DNA of 64,000 nt from Panaeolus papilionaceus. Lineage: Eukaryota > Basidiomycota > Agaricomycetes > Agaricales. The stretch's first letter is position 1. Every line of letters begins with the position of its first letter. The notes below the pieces were generated by a model that saw only the letters and a list, made by a program, of their open reading frames with translations, was not told the origin of the DNA and did no database searches. Location: the NCBI GenBank assembly GCA_015501605.1, contig JADNRZ010000038.1, positions 124,001 to 188,000 on the forward strand, given 5' to 3'. Of the stretch, positions 10,983-25,100 are shown piece after piece. The position numbers and the translations under genes were made by a program.

Positions 10983-12830
10983 GATAGAATGAGTTATCAA
11001 TATGGGGGCACGTTGGTTGGAACTTGGAAAAGAAGGCGGTAGATGTCGATTTTGTGGGGGTTGAAAACATAGTTTTATAGCTCGAAGCCTCGTGCCTCCC
11101 GCCAGAGTACCCGCCCCTGGAGAAGCAGACAAACAGGCTCTAGTGGTATAGCCGAAAGTAAAACATCATTTGGTAGACCCGTGCAGTAGAAGCCCATGTT
11201 ACGCCATGGTAGGTCCAATCTCCCAGGGGATATATAAGCCAAATGAGGGATCGCGTATCGCGTATCGTGCATCAACCCGTTGCGGGTCGGTCTTCACGAG
11301 CTCTGTCGGCGGTGAGCGGTTTGCCATGACGAGTATCAATAATCAAGAGCGCCAGTCCAGTTGATCCTGCTGAACAAGTCCAAAAGACGTTTTTCAGAGA
11401 AAAAAAAGGTATTATGGACTCCCTCATAAAAACCTTGGTGCCCACTATGCCCCTCATTTGTCATTTTTTCTTAGCCAATCTGGCTTAGCCAAGATACGAT
11501 GGGGCACATACGGGTTTAGTAATGAAGTCTTGATTCAACCAAAACGCATCCCTGGAAAAACGAGGAGGTCCCTGACGCCCAAAGAGGAATGAGGTATCCA
11601 ACAAAAGAGGCCCAGACATCACTGCTCCGAAAGTCCATCATATGGTTTTATCTGGAAATCAAGGCTCGGAAGCACACCTAAGTCAGTCTTTTAAGATAGC
11701 CGCAAACCGTCAGTCGGGACTTCGCGCACCATGAGGAGCACGTGGAGAAAGAGTAATGTTCTTATGGCGAAGCGGTTTGTTGAGCCTAAGCGATCCAACT
11801 GATAAGCTGAAGCTCGTGGAGTGTGTTCCGGGTTCATGATCAGGTCTGCCTAGCTTCGCCATGTTGTCGCGGTTCATGCTCCTAAGAGCTCAATCAATTG
11901 ACTGATGGTGATCAATTTCAGAGGCGCTGCGCGTCATACAGTGACTGGTGACTGGCAGGAACGAAGTGAAGGTGGGCATGAGGCATTGCATTGTTTATCT
12001 TCGATACACAATTGTATTAGCACTTCATTTTCCTCCTCCTAAAGTGGAAGTGGCGCGGTAAGGGTTATATTCAATGGTGCCACAGGCTCGATGGGATCAG
12101 AGCCCACTGACATATTCTGAAATCAGACAACAGACGTCGTCTAGCGGCACATTGAAATCACCACCCGCCACCGGGCTTTTCAGTTAACATGTCTGACACT
12201 TTTACTACAGCTGACGTTATGCTGATCATTAAACCGTACTTGCTATATATTTCCAAAATGAAATGTCCCTCATTCACGTTAATTTCGTGGGCGGCCAGTC
12301 CAAGGTGGATGTAAAAATTTCCAAGGGGAATCAACGCCTGTGGTGGTTAACCTGAAGAGTTTGATATATAGACACCCACAATGATGTGGACTAGAATATC
12401 ACAAACCGCAAGCCTTTCGAAGGGTGGTCTCGATAGTTTCGAATCGAAGCTCGCATGAGAGAAGTTGATGAGAAGCTAGTTCATTCGTTGTTCGTTGGAA
12501 GCCAGATATTTGACAGTCGGAATTTTTTACCAGAATTTTGTCAAAGGTAGGGTTGAATGACCGAGATACCCTTCCAGTGGCCATGGGCTGATGATGGTGG
12601 TAGGGTATGGAAGACCGAGGCAGCAAAGAGAGAGCATATGTCACAGCTTTGAAAACAGCACGTGAGTCTACGTAACAGCCCAAGAGATGTCACGCACCGA
12701 CTCGACTTAGAGCTCCCCATCGACCATCGCTTGCTGTTGGTAATTAACCGCCATTGTCAAGATTTAGTTCCCGACAAAACCCTTCAAAATTTTACGTGTC
12801 ATAAGCCTAGCCAGCAAGTCTTGTCTTAAA
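10983..12830. other. Divergent intergenic region (terpene synthase / cyclophilin)
   Basis: About 1.8 kb without a supported gene. Beyond the TATA box of the terpene synthase I see only short frames lacking motifs or ATG starts. It may hold regulatory sequence for both flanking genes. Confidence 0.5.
11073..11079 (-). promoter_or_regulatory. TATA box of the sesquiterpene synthase
   Basis: TATAAAA on the minus strand about 90 bases upstream of the ATG at 10982. Confidence 0.5.
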
Positions 12831-13845
12831 ATGTCATCCAATCCTGCGAGACCAGTCGTGTTTATGGATATCAACATTGGGGAAACACCTGCAGGTCGGC
12901 TAAAGATGGAGTTATTCAGCGACATCGCACCTAAGTATGTATCTGGATTGTATATTTTTCCGCTTTTTAAAGATTGATCTTGTTACTGGATAGGACGGCA
13001 GAAAATTTTAGGCAATTGTGTACTGGAGAGTACAGGTACGGGGTCGAAAAAGCTGCGGTCTGTCGAGTTTGACAGAAATGATCATTCTGCAGGGTAAACT
13101 CGCGACCACAAGGTTACAAGGGTGCAACGTTCCATCGGTATGTAATCTATCAAGTTTAGTGGCCGTATTTGCTCAGCTGTTTTTGTACTAGAGTGTAAGT
13201 TTCCACCTTTTGGTAGGGCATCATCTTACTTCGTTCATAGGGTCCCCAACTTTATGTGTCAAGGTGTGTATATCCTGACATGCTGTTCTCCTCACCTTCG
13301 GTTAATTGCGATATTTGCTCAGGGGGCGATTTTTTGAAGGGAGACGGCACCGGATCGTTTTCAATATATGGCGATAAGTTCCCTGTGAGTAATATCACCT
13401 TCATGCCATGCAGAAATGACTTCATGCAATGCACCAGGATGAAAATTTTATTGAGAAGCACACTGGACCAGGGTTATTGTCCATGGTGAGCTCCCCTGCC
13501 TAGAATATTCCGCGCCTTTAGCTAAAGAAATACCACAGGCCAATTCGGGTCCCAACACAAACGGATGTCAGGTATGTGGACTCACAAACAAAATGGCAGT
13601 GAAAAAATCTTATAAAGGTATTCCGTTAGTTCTTCATCACAACAGCCAAATGCGACTTTCTCGATGGAAAACACGTTGTATTCGGAAAGGTCATAGATGG
13701 CATGTTGACGCTCAGAAAAATCGAGAACGTCGCCACGGGTCCCAACAATCGTCCGAAATTAACTGTTAAAATCACTGGTACGTTATCATTGATCGCGTTC
13801 ATCATAACGTTTTAACGCGGAACTTCAGAATGCGGAGAGATGTAA
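12831..13845 (+). CDS. Cyclophilin H-type peptidyl-prolyl isomerase
   Basis: Cyclophilin that isomerises Xaa-Pro bonds. The PPIH subgroup binds the Prp3/Prp4 pair in the U4/U6.U5 tri-snRNP. About nine small exons splice cleanly in phase to roughly 180 residues. Core cyclophilin motifs are in order: [48 protein letters not shown] (catalytic Arg and Phe/Met/Gln), [20 protein letters not shown], and [13 protein letters not shown] (the usual Trp is His). The start [14 protein letters not shown] and end KLTVKITECGEM match short single-domain PPIH-like proteins rather than large fused cyclophilins. The gene is convergent with the alcohol oxidase; the stops are 140 bases apart. The subgroup call is slightly less sure than the family. 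Confidence 0.92.
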
Positions 13846-13984
13846 AATCCATTAACTGAAATGGAATTCAAGAACTACAACACATGATTTCGATGTCCAT
13901 AAACAAATTTACAAATTTCGAGAAGGTCAAGCAGCACAGGTGACAGTTGAAGATACCGGCCTCCGACTCCAACAATTGACACGC

Positions 13985-16900
13985 TCAGCGGAGTTGTTGG
14001 GTAGCAGGGACACCCTTGGGGATGGGTGCATGAGGTACAGGGGCGTGGGGTACCTTGATTTTAAGGCCTTGATATTCAAAAGTCAGCTACGATTCAACAA
14101 AAATGGAGGTTACTTTGAAGTCTCACCGAGTTCCTCGGCGATCAAGTCAGCTCCCTTCTCACCCACCAACAAGGCAGAAGAGTACGTGTTGGTGCCCAAG
14201 TTGTCCTGTTTGGAGTGATTGTAAGATTTGTGTCAAAAATATATCCAGGCGTCGTTGAAACTTACGGGGCAGATACTCAAGTCGACACACTTCAAGTTCT
14301 TAGTGCCTATTGGGTTCCCCAAAGTTTATTAGTGGGTCCTTCTTGATATACGCCGGACAGGTGACTTACCGAAGACGCTGAGGCGTCCGTCCACAACACC
14401 ACCTTCCGCTCCGGGCTTCATGGCTGTAAAAAGCAGTTAGGAATCGAGGATTAGGCTCGTTTTTCAAGATATTTACCGCAAGTACCTGATAAAGAGTATC
14501 ATCAGAATAAGTCAGTGAAAAATAATGGAGCTAACGTACCCAAACTGTGCCAGGTAGTCTCGACGTGGTCTAAAAAGGTCAACTCCGTTAGCATTTCGTC
14601 ATTCCTAGATGGTTGATCGCCGACGAACCTGCAATCCACTCATCGATAGCCTTATCGTCCTCCTTAGAGTATTTGATATCCTCGTGAACCTTGCTGGCAT
14701 CGTATGGCTCGCTGGGCCTAGAGAAAGCAAGATCTAAATTTAGCAAATGAAGACAGAAAGTTTGGTGCCAGTAGTCCCACCTGTGCCAGGTTCCTAAAGA
14801 AGAGCATTAGCAATTGACAAAAGATGGAATATCTATTCGCTAGAAAAACTTACCCATGTGGATACCGACGGTGAAGCCGTTGGGAAGGATATCCTTTGCG
14901 GTCTTGATGTCGACATCCTTGCAAGCAGCGGGAGAAGCAGGGTGGAAATGAGGATGATGAGAGGTCAATTCTCCTCGGAAGGCTAGAAGATTATTCATTC
15001 AAAAAATTAATTATCGTCGGCGGCCATTAATTTTGCTTCCAAGGAAATATCGTACCGTCCATGCGCCTGGCAATTTCACGCGTCTTCTTGTAACTCCAGC
15101 GAATGGGAGCGAAGTCCGCCTTGTCGTTCATGAATCCAGAGTCGAACAATGGCTCCTTGTATGGGTCGGGAGAGCTGATGTGGATCTATGGGCACGTGAA
15201 AAAATAGTTAGGCAATGTCAATGCCATTTGCGTCAGCTTGTGGGCGCCGCACCTTTCCACGACTAGCTGGGTATTCCTGGGGTGGCAATGAGGCTTCATG
15301 TAATAGCTGTATGTAAAGTACTCACGAGGTATTGGAACCTGAAAAGAATCTTCAGAATATGGTTCATGGGTCCAAAAAAATAGGGGTGTGCTTACATAGT
15401 AATGTACTTGCCGGGGGGAAGAAGAGCATGGTCGGCGTATGCTATTTTGGAGGGTCAGATCGCTGGGAATAGAAATATTTCAGCTGCTTACCTCCAGAGA
15501 CAATAGAGCCGAACCTGCATTGAAGCAGTTTCGTTAGCGTTTGCACAATTGATAAACGTCTGATGAACCTACATGACGGGCTTGTCTGGCTTATCTTTGA
15601 AGTACTTGTCCCACAAAGCGTTGAATTCGGGACCCATCTCCTTCAATTCGGCCGCAGTTGGGCGAATCTGTGGGCAACAGCATTAGTGGGCGCATATCAC
15701 AATAACAAAAAATTAAAATGAATTACCTTAAAGCCGGCATCAATTGAGTTGGACGACAGCCTTGCCTTCTCTGGGCTGACTTCCCATTCTTGGAAGATCT
15801 ATAGAATGGATGACGAGATAAGTGGGTGGGACAAGCAGGTTATGTAGGTCCTACATACCTCTCGTTGAACTTCCTTGTCACCCCGGAGGAAGTCATCGAC
15901 GGTGTGGCTCTCTTGAGAAACACGGAAGACTGTTCAATGTGACGTCAGATAAATGGATCGTATACAATTGACTGGGAAAACTTACTAGAAAGAGTGGTAT
16001 AGTGATCCTGGTATTGTTCACTATCGCCCCGCGATGAGTACGACGAAATTTTTCTGAAACATCATATGCGCTTACCCAACTCCTGGGAGGTCGCTGACAA
16101 CGGGAATTCCGAGCTTCTTTAGGTGCTCAGCCTTACCGACACCAGAGCGCTCCAAGATCTGAGGGGTGCCGAGAGTACCACTGCTCAAGACGACCATCTT
16201 GCGTGCGCGGACAATAGTCTCTTGGAGTTGACCTTGGTGGCCACGGTTGCGAACGGGGACGTAAGCAACTCCAACGGCCTTGTCGCCCTCGAAGATGACT
16301 CGGGAGACACGAGAGTTGGTGCGCAGGTAAAGGTTGTTCTGGACATCCATGACACTGTGAACGTAGGCGGTGGCAGCGTCGCTACGCCTGCCAGTGTGCC
16401 TGTTGATGTACTTAGCCCAGATCTCGGACGCATGGGAGGTGGTGAGGTCCTGGATATCATCTAAATGACAGGGGGTGCTCAGCAAAAATAAGCAAACGAA
16501 AGTGGTTTGCGTGTACCGCTGAAAGGAATGCCCAAGTTGTCGGACGCCCTCAAGAAGTCCTGAGCAAGGGCGGTGATAGTTCCACCGTTGCTGATGGCGA
16601 TGGGACCATCATATCCATGGGTGTCGTTGTTGGTCGGCTTCTGGTAGTTCTCCAACTACAGCATTATGTTAATAGGTAACCTCCTTGTTCGTTTGCAGAC
16701 ACACATACCCGCTTCATGAGGGGAAGGAGATCTAAAGGGTATGTTAGAAAACATTTTTAAGAACCAGTGGAAAATCTTACCCTTAGCAGTCCATCCTTCA
16801 GTCTTGAAGTCATCTTAAGTTGCAAATAGGAGTGTGAGTAACTTATTTGCAGGCTGGGCATATCAACCTTACCCCAGTCAGATGCCGAAGCCTGATGAAC

Positions 16901-17435
16901 GTATTTAGTTTATATCTTATCTCTAACGCTAAATATACACTTACCCTGGTGTACATCTGGAAGTTGATGCTACTGCCACCTCCCAAGATGTTGGCGCATC
17001 TAGAGGAGAGATATGAGTGTCTGTATATTCCATAGTAAATGATCGTCTACTTACGGTACAATGGATTGTCTTCCGCGAAGGTGGGGGGATGGCTCGCTAT
17101 CAACGTAGAACCTGGCCTTATCGTTGCTACAGGCCATTTTCAAGTTAGCTTATGTTCACGCATCCATCATGGTGCATGCAACTTACATTCCATCGCGTTG
17201 CATGTTGCGAGGGAAGATACCAGGCCTGTAGACCCAAGGGTCGTCACGGTTGTTGGCACCAGCTAAATTGCGAAGCACGTCAGATGTGAAGTTGATGGAA
17301 GAAAAATCAGAGCCACAAACCTTCGATGAGCATGACCTTCAAGGTGGGATCGGCATAGGCCAGTCGACCAGCGACAACGGAACCTGCTGGACCACCACCA
17401 CAAACGATAACGTCGACTTCATCGGGATGACCCAT
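13985..17435 (-). CDS. Alcohol (methanol) oxidase, GMC flavoprotein
   Basis: FAD-dependent oxidase of short primary alcohols giving aldehyde and H2O2. It opens MGHPDEVDVIVCGGGPAGS (Rossmann GxGxxG-type FAD motif), followed by AGANNRDDPWVYRPGIFPRN, KYINRHTGRRSDAATAYVHS, VVLSSGTLGTPQILERSGVG (GMC signature 2) and TTWHSLG with the catalytic His. NLGTNTYSSALLVGEKGADL carries the second active-site residue, Asn. These segments align with yeast AOX/MOX across the whole length. More than a dozen short introns are present. A last intron (donor GTGAGA within GAACTCG/GTGAGA, acceptor ATATCAAG) leads to a Pro-rich tail, VPHAPVPHAPIPKG, ending ATQQLR. There is no SKL-type peroxisomal signal and no N-terminal signal peptide, as described for wood-decay fungal methanol oxidases. 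Probably about 650 residues. If the final intron is retained, translation ends earlier at 14110. Confidence 0.92.
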
Positions 17436-19153
17436 AGTGATATGTACGAGAGTTGGTTAAACTTGTGAAAGTTGCGTTGAGATGCAAAATATAAACCACA
17501 GCTCTGTGAGCAAGGTATTGAAGGAAACTGGTTGACCGAGCTAGTCCTTTATACCAAAAACCAAGCCTCACTAAAGCAATCGCCGAGGAATGAATCTGAG
17601 CTGTGGGGTAGAAAAAGAATATCTGTGAACCGCATCTCATTGATGGCCCGGAGGCGTTGTCAGATGATGTCCAGGTGGGAGTCCAAACCCAGTAGCGAGA
17701 TAATATTCTGACAAGACGCAGTCAACCGAAGTTATTCATCAGTCTCGATATGGGACGCTAGTCTGGCGAAGGTATGTAATTGTTAGAAGCGGTTTTGGTT
17801 GGGGTGAGAACGGTATCACCAAGCACTGATAACCAGTAGGCAGCTGACCCCTGAATTGAACAGCCGTGGTACTACAGACTGATGCAGTCATTCACTTGAG
17901 AGAGAAAGCTTGAATTCAGTTGACTGTCTTGCTAAGAAGGCCAATCGAGAACCAGGGAGACCGCAGTTGATTGGTTCAAGAAGTTTACCGTGGCTCCATT
18001 ACTTAGGCTACGCTTATATTCCACCTGACGATCTGTAGCACTTTTGTGGCGTAAACCGAGAGATCCTTGCACCAATTAGACGCCAGTTAGCTCAGTATAG
18101 CAAGGCGATCATGAAGTGGCGGCGCCTCACCATGGAGTATGTGCGCAATTCGGATCGCATCGCGGAGGTAGAAACAAGGTTGACAGAGGCACAAGGTACT
18201 AAAAGATAACCATGGATGATTGGAGGTTATTTTGAGGTCCGCGTGACTTCATTTGTGTAGTTGGAAACATGGCTTAGCCGCTGGGAAGCGGTCTGAAGCG
18301 GTATGGCAGAACCTGAGATAAAAGAACATAATTGTATTTGAGCTATGAATATCCGACGCCACTCGAAGTTGCATATCAAGAACTGCTTTAGCAGGAACCT
18401 TTAACCAGGAAATTCACGATTTAGTCACAGGTTCAACGTTTCTGCTCCGAGTGCTCAGCAAGGGTTCAGCGGCGGAAAAACATGCTGTCTACAAGAAGAG
18501 AAGAGTTGGTTAAAGGTCTATTCAATCGTACACCACAGCACAAGGAAGATTAGCAACAAACATACCTCCAACGTGTAGTTCCCGGAATAAACCTCTCACA
18601 ACCTATTTTCTTAACAGGAAAAAACCTCCCGGCATTCTATCTTAAAAATATGTTTTTGTCGTTCAAGCCATCAGAACGCCCTCATTTCATGCGTCAGAGG
18701 AGGTAAGTATAGCTCAAGTTGTATCTTCATGCGAGCCCTTATCAACGCTGTTGGCAATGAAGAGATTGGAGTATTGAGGCGGTGTGAACATGAAGCAACA
18801 TGGTCTAAAGCGCTGCAGACGCTGTGTGATCTTCAGACCCATGTCACAGAAATGATCACACTGGAGCAACAGAACGCCCCTGTCACGGCGCAGGTATGTT
18901 AGCCTGAGCATTGAACGAAGCTTCTGGAGAAAACGAACTCAGCGACCAGACAGCTGAATTATGGTAGATACACGATGAAGGATATGTCAGCTACATATTT
19001 TGTCGGAGCCTTAACTACTTTTAACCCATGAGAAGAACATAACATAGTATGAATAACATACAACGAGTACAATTATAGTTGTTCAACAAATATTGGGCAA
19101 TAAGGTGGGATCACTGATAATTTGGGAATGATCCAACGGTTTAGACCATTTAT
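17436..19153. other. Long upstream region of the alcohol oxidase
   Basis: About 1.7 kb between the alcohol oxidase start and the lipid-kinase stop, with no supported gene. It presumably holds the alcohol oxidase promoter and the kinase 3' UTR. Confidence 0.5.
17547..17553 (-). promoter_or_regulatory. TATA-like element of the alcohol oxidase
   Basis: TATAAAG on the minus strand about 115 bases upstream of the ATG at 17435. Confidence 0.4.
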
Positions 19154-22100
19154 CTAGAAAGCGGGGTTCGGTAGGGTAAACCATACTAGCCTAGGCATGG
19201 GATCGAGGAAATACTTACCTGGGCAAGCGACGAAATAGCCGTCCATTGCGTTCACAAATCGTTCCCGATATTCAGCTGGAGGAATGACAGTAACCTCTTT
19301 GCCTCCTTGAAGGTTTTGCTTAGCTTTGTATTCCAAAGTTTTAGCAAAGGTGTAGCTGCCAATCGTGTCCACTAGACCGCAGGCAATCTGTTTCGTGTCC
19401 TCGTCCACACCGACGAGGAGGCTACAAGAAGTTTGTATCTAAATTAGCACAAAAATCGATTCTTGAGGGAAAATACATACGAGTAATCCATGATGTTACT
19501 TCTAGCCAGAAAATCGGCATCGTGTTTGATTGCTTCTCGCAGAACAACTTTAGAATAAGGGTGGATCAGCGTGAGTGCACGTTGTTGTCCTACGAATAAA
19601 CGGAGCTCAATGAGTGAAAGGTAGGTTATTTTTAATGGGGATGAATACCTTCTATCCATTCCCCGTCAAATAGTGTCTTCGATTCCTTCCCCCGTGCCTT
19701 TACCTTACGGCCTTGAATACCTTTGAGATCAAAGGTCTTGCTGATACTTCTGTCGAAGAAGAGGTTCTCCATTACTAGGAGATCGGCTCGAGACTGAACG
19801 TTTCCAGTTTCCAGATTTCTGATTTCCACAGTGTAGAAACCCATCAATTTGGCCAGAACGGTGGGTTTACTGGCCGTGGAGTCCATATATTGGAAGTAAG
19901 AGGGGGCTTGATCAATTAGCACCTGTCTATAAAAAGATTTAAGATTAGATTGATATGAACTAAATACGAACTTGGTCAAGAGATGAAAGTACGCACAAGT
20001 CTGCGACATTCCAAGCATTCACTAGAGTCTTGATAATGAACTTGTCGTCGCTCGTCTTCCAAAAGTTTGACTTGCTCTTGCCCCCGTCTGCCGTCCAATT
20101 TGCACTCCGGGACAACGACTTCAAAAATGTGTCACTGACACCGCATCTCTTTCGCAGAGTATCAAACTGCTTGGCATAATACACCGTGCAGCTGAACTTC
20201 AACCGCTTTCCGACCGTCCAGTCATATTTGATATGCGGACGATCGTCGATAATGGAAATGTCAGCCAACAAGCCATGGTGATGAGGGTTAGGTTTCTTCA
20301 CGGACGGTGCAGCAGCCAGTGGAGGAGTTATGATTCTAGAAACAGGTTCTGAGTTCATAACGTATCGCATTGCGGAATGTAGCCCGTTCGCAAGCGTGGA
20401 TGTAATGCTAGACGACGTGTTGCTGGGGGGATCGGGGGGAGTAGTTGTGGCGGCTTTGACTGAGGACGCGGCAGCCTGCTCCTTGTCACCCTTGGGCGGG
20501 AGCGGTGGTGGCAACGTGTGAGTGCTTGAATTGGAAGATGTTTCTCCCGTATGTATAGGATCTCCAAGAGGTTTCTTGACCTCCTCCTTCACTCCCTTCC
20601 CGATCGTCTTATCACTGGCGGCACTTTCCAGAGAAATCACTGATGAACCTTTCCTTCGCTCAATGTGGGCATCAACACGAGCCATTGAAAGGTTAGACTG
20701 AGACATATCCTCTTCGAAAGAAGTGATAGATGGAGGCCTAGACGACCTTCTCCACGTCCCTGCAAACGCAGAAGGTGGAGCACTCTCTGCTTCATTCCCT
20801 CGCGATAGAATCTGGCCAGCAATATCTGAGCTCAGCAATTGTTCCGGGGTCTCAAGCTCGCCTCCTGCAGGTTCCACATCGAGGCTGACATCCGGCTTTG
20901 CTTTTACTGATGCGGCAGCGGGTGGTGTTGTTGCCGAATGACCTTGGATTTTCGCCAGAATCGATGGGGTTGCAGAGCCAATACTTGCTTTGCGATTACC
21001 AGACACCTGAGAAATGGGCGAAGCTGTTCCGGATGACACTTCTGTAATCACTTTATGCCTGAGCACACCTCTAATAGAGAGTATCGATGCTGGATCGCGG
21101 ACATTGTCTTTGCGAGAGATTACTGCTGAGTATTCTTCTGGCTCGTTCCATACCACATCATCACGGTCGGGATCAGGCTGGTTTTTGCCGCTTGGCCCAA
21201 ACAGATTGTAGCCGGCGCCGATGGAGAAAAATGAGGATGAAGTTGGACCAGGGGTTCCAGGTGACTCCAGGGGTGGCGTAGTAGGAAGTGATGAGACACC
21301 CGTTTTGGAAGGCGCGCGATTTAGGACCATGGATAGATTGGACAACTCGAGTTGGTAATCTGAAGTACTGTAAAGAAATTAACGATAACCTGACATAACA
21401 TAGGAACATGTAATACCTTAACGTATACGCGATTATACTGCCCCAATCGTTCTCTCGGACAATGATATTACCCCCAGGAAGGACATGACATCCAGGTTTC
21501 CACCACTCCGGTTCCATGGATAGGCTTGCATTATCCTTCATTGGCTCTGACTTGGTGGTTCCATTTGCCTTATCATCTGTGTTGTCCGATTCATCGCCCT
21601 TCTCCTCTTTCTCCTTTTCCTTCCCCTTCACGCTTTGTAAATCCGATTTGCCTTGTTTGGTAGAAATCCTCATTACACCACCACTCCCAAGCTCTCCGAT
21701 CTCTTTCGCCCTGTCACCCAGATGCTTTCGCTTCCACGCAGATAACCTCTTCTGCGTACCACGGGCAGTAGCCAGAAAACTTCTCCTCACGTCGTTGAGC
21801 TTAGCTTCCTGTGTCCTCGCCAGTTGAGCATACAGATTCTGTTCCACCGTCTGCATCTGGTACCTCAACGAGGCAAGAAGGACTTCCGAATTATCTTTGG
21901 GGGGTATAGAAGGAGGAACCGTCGACGTAGTTGATGTGGAGGTGTTCTGAGTAGAGGTACTAATCGCAGAGGGGGTGTTGAGAGGGGTGGGGGTAGCGAT
22001 AACGGCAGAAGCCACAGTCGTCATGGTTGTCTGCATGTTGTCGCTGGGGAAGATCGTGCTGCCAGTCGGTGTCCTAGAGTGGTCGGACGGGGATGGGCTA

Positions 22101-25100
22101 GTTGACAACGGTGACTGAGCCCGTTTGACAGTGGGCATGGGAGTCGAGACGCCAGACGCTTCAGCAAAGTGATCTCCCTCATCGTCCAAAGAGCCAAAAT
22201 TTTCGTAGGCAGAGTCCGCAGAGGGTAGTCGAGGAAGAGCTTTCGACGTCTTGGGTCGGGGAGTCAACGACCTTTCCGGCTCCGTTTCCGAAGAACTGGG
22301 TTCCTGCGTCGTTGCCTCCTTCACCTTGTGAGTCGCCTCATACCGCTTCAAGATGTTTTCCTAGAATGTCCTAATGAGCACAGAGTAGAGGAAATACAAT
22401 TCTGGAAGGACCTACAATCTGGTCGATGTGATCTGCGACACCCTCCCACCAGTTCCTAATCTCCTTCCTCAAAATGCGCTTCTGGCTCGTTTCATTCACA
22501 TCTCCCTTCCTGGCCTGCGCAGGCGGTTGCACAACAAATCCCCTCAAAATTGGGTTATTCTGGTGTAAATTCCGAGTAGGGGCGCGAGATGGCAACGTCG
22601 AGGTTGTCCCTGAAGTACTATTGGAACCTCGGATAATTTGCAACCGTGGTACATGAAGCTCATAAACATCTTGAACGGGAGATAATGCAAATGAAATTTG
22701 AGTGTTGGAACTCCGATGTGAAAAGTTTCTGATGATGGTGCGGCGAATGGACGACAACACTTCCGGAGATATGTGTGCTGCCGGCTTGTCTGTCGTTGGA
22801 AGTGAGGCATGGGCGCAGAGAGAGGGCGTAAGCTTGCAGATAGTGGGAGAGTACAATAAAAGCTCCAGATACTTGGAAAACGAGAACAATCTGTAAAGGA
22901 AAAATTAAGCAAAACGGTTACATTGAGCGCGAAAACAGCGTACGAAGATTCCTCGCTGAACGTCCTTGTAAATGTCTTGGAACCACAAACCGCACAGCTC
23001 TCCCATGTCTCGAAAAGGTCCTGATCAGCGTCAGATTTAGCCTCAGGGTTGGCGACTATGGGCGCCGGGGGTTTTTCACCGTCCTTGTCGTCACTGACGG
23101 TTTCAATCTGCACAGCAGGTCCATCCGCAGGCACAGGGACCTCCGCATCGTCCTTCTTCTCCGCATCGTCCGGTACTTGTGCCTCCAAGCCCTTCGGAGC
23201 TTCAAGGAATTCAGTCTCTTGTGTCCCGACGACTGTATCCGCTTGCTCCTTCGTCTTAATATCCGCCAACTCCTTCTCACCGTCCCGAACCCAAATCTCA
23301 ACTCCTACGCCCCCATGAACAGCGCGCAAAATGTGCTGTCCCTGATCGTATGGACAGCCAGGGCGCTTGCATTTCTCCTTTCGACGCTGAACGAGAGAGA
23401 GCAAAAAAGCACCTAATCGGGGATCGGGCGTCGATGGTTTGGAATTATGTGGCCGTAGGATATTGGACTCTTGGGACTGAGTGAGCGTATGGGTGGGTCT
23501 GCTGAGGATGGAAGGAGGATTCGTGATATCTGAGGGATTTCGTTTGGAGGGCTCGGAATCGGTTGTACTTTTCGTCGTGTTGGTGTTGGTGTTTGTAGAG
23601 TTCAATGTTGTAGACCGGCTATGAGCCTCCACTTGAGGGTTAGAAGATTGAGCTGCATCATCATTTTCGGATACAAAAAATCTCCACGTCCTCCATTCGG
23701 GTTTACCGCAATGAAGAAAGTCTTTGAAGTCGGGTTTGTGTATTGAAACCTCACGCGACTTGAGCGTTCCGGCAGGTGAGAACATTGCTACGGCAGAACT
23801 AGACAAATCATTGGTCGACATCGTTGAATCGGCCTTCGCCTCCTTGATTTCTGAGGACTTGGTCGTGCTGGATTCTGAAGGTTTCTGACCGGGTACTTTC
23901 TCGCTCCATAACACGGAAATCCCCTGAAATCTCACAAAACCTCTCATCCCACTCAACACCCCCTCCAAAGACGTCTGAACCTCATTAGCCCTCCTCTCAA
24001 GTCCACTTCCATTCCTCTCGTCCTCTCCAAACCCAATTAAACTCGTCAACGCAGCCCGCTCGTCACCTTTAAGTTTGCGCGTCGGTTGCAGTGGCGCAGA
24101 ATTTAATCTAGACCTTATCGGCGACTTCGGAGGCGGTGGATTCTGGGCACTAAACTCCGTCTCCTTTTGAGCGAGCTCCACAACAAGTCTCGGAGGCGAA
24201 AACTTGACGCCAATGGAAGTTGATAAGAGGCCTCTAGAGTCATTTATGCACCGTAATGCCTGATTCATTGGCGACCGGGCCCCGCTAATCCCATTTTGTT
24301 TCTGCACCACAGCAGAGTCCTTTTCAGGATTTGTAGCGCTGGAATGACCGTGTCGAGATGGTTGACCAGCGTGCAATTGGAGATGTCCCAGTGCAGCATG
24401 GACTGATTTCCGAATGGAGTGTCGTCGATCAGCTAGGGGTTTCTTTTCCGCGCTGGCAGAAGCTCCAGAGGTTGAAGCAGTCGACATACTAGGTGGTAAC
24501 GGAGACATAAATGAAAATCTGCGGAATTTGGGTGGTGGATGGGAGGTGGGTGTGGGGGGAATAGGTTTGCTGTCTACACTGGAAGAATTTGGCTGGGGTG
24601 GGCCGGTCATGATTGGCGGATTACTGGACGTCGTGATGTCGTTGATATCATGGGTCATTGACTTGGTCTCTTCATTAGGAAGAGCAGACGTTGCAATGGG
24701 GGCCGAAGTAGACGTTATAATATCGGATCGAATGGGTATCGAGGTATCTGCTAATTGAGGATTGAGCGACTTGGTTTCAGTCATAGCCTGGGCTTCTTTG
24801 GCAGCCTTTTCTTTCCGCCTCTGCGAATCGCCTGGACTCCCAATGGTTTGTGAACGCTGAACAGAGGCGCCTTTGCCCTTACCACCAAATGCCCAGGAGG
24901 ATAAACCGAGTCCTCCATTATTTGAAGGAAGAGAAGTTGAAGGTGCAAGATGGGACAAGAAATTAGTTAACGAGGTGGGGAGGAATGTAGCTCGGGGTCG
25001 GTGTCTATTGGAGTCTTCTGGTTCGTGATGATCTTCCTCGTGAAGTCGCTGACGTCGGGCACGTTCGGCAAATGTGAGCACGCGAGGCGGTGTGGATGAG

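Noticed and set aside
12399..12683. 94-codon minus-strand frame upstream of cyclophilin H
   Set aside because: Begins with TTG rather than ATG and shows no motif.
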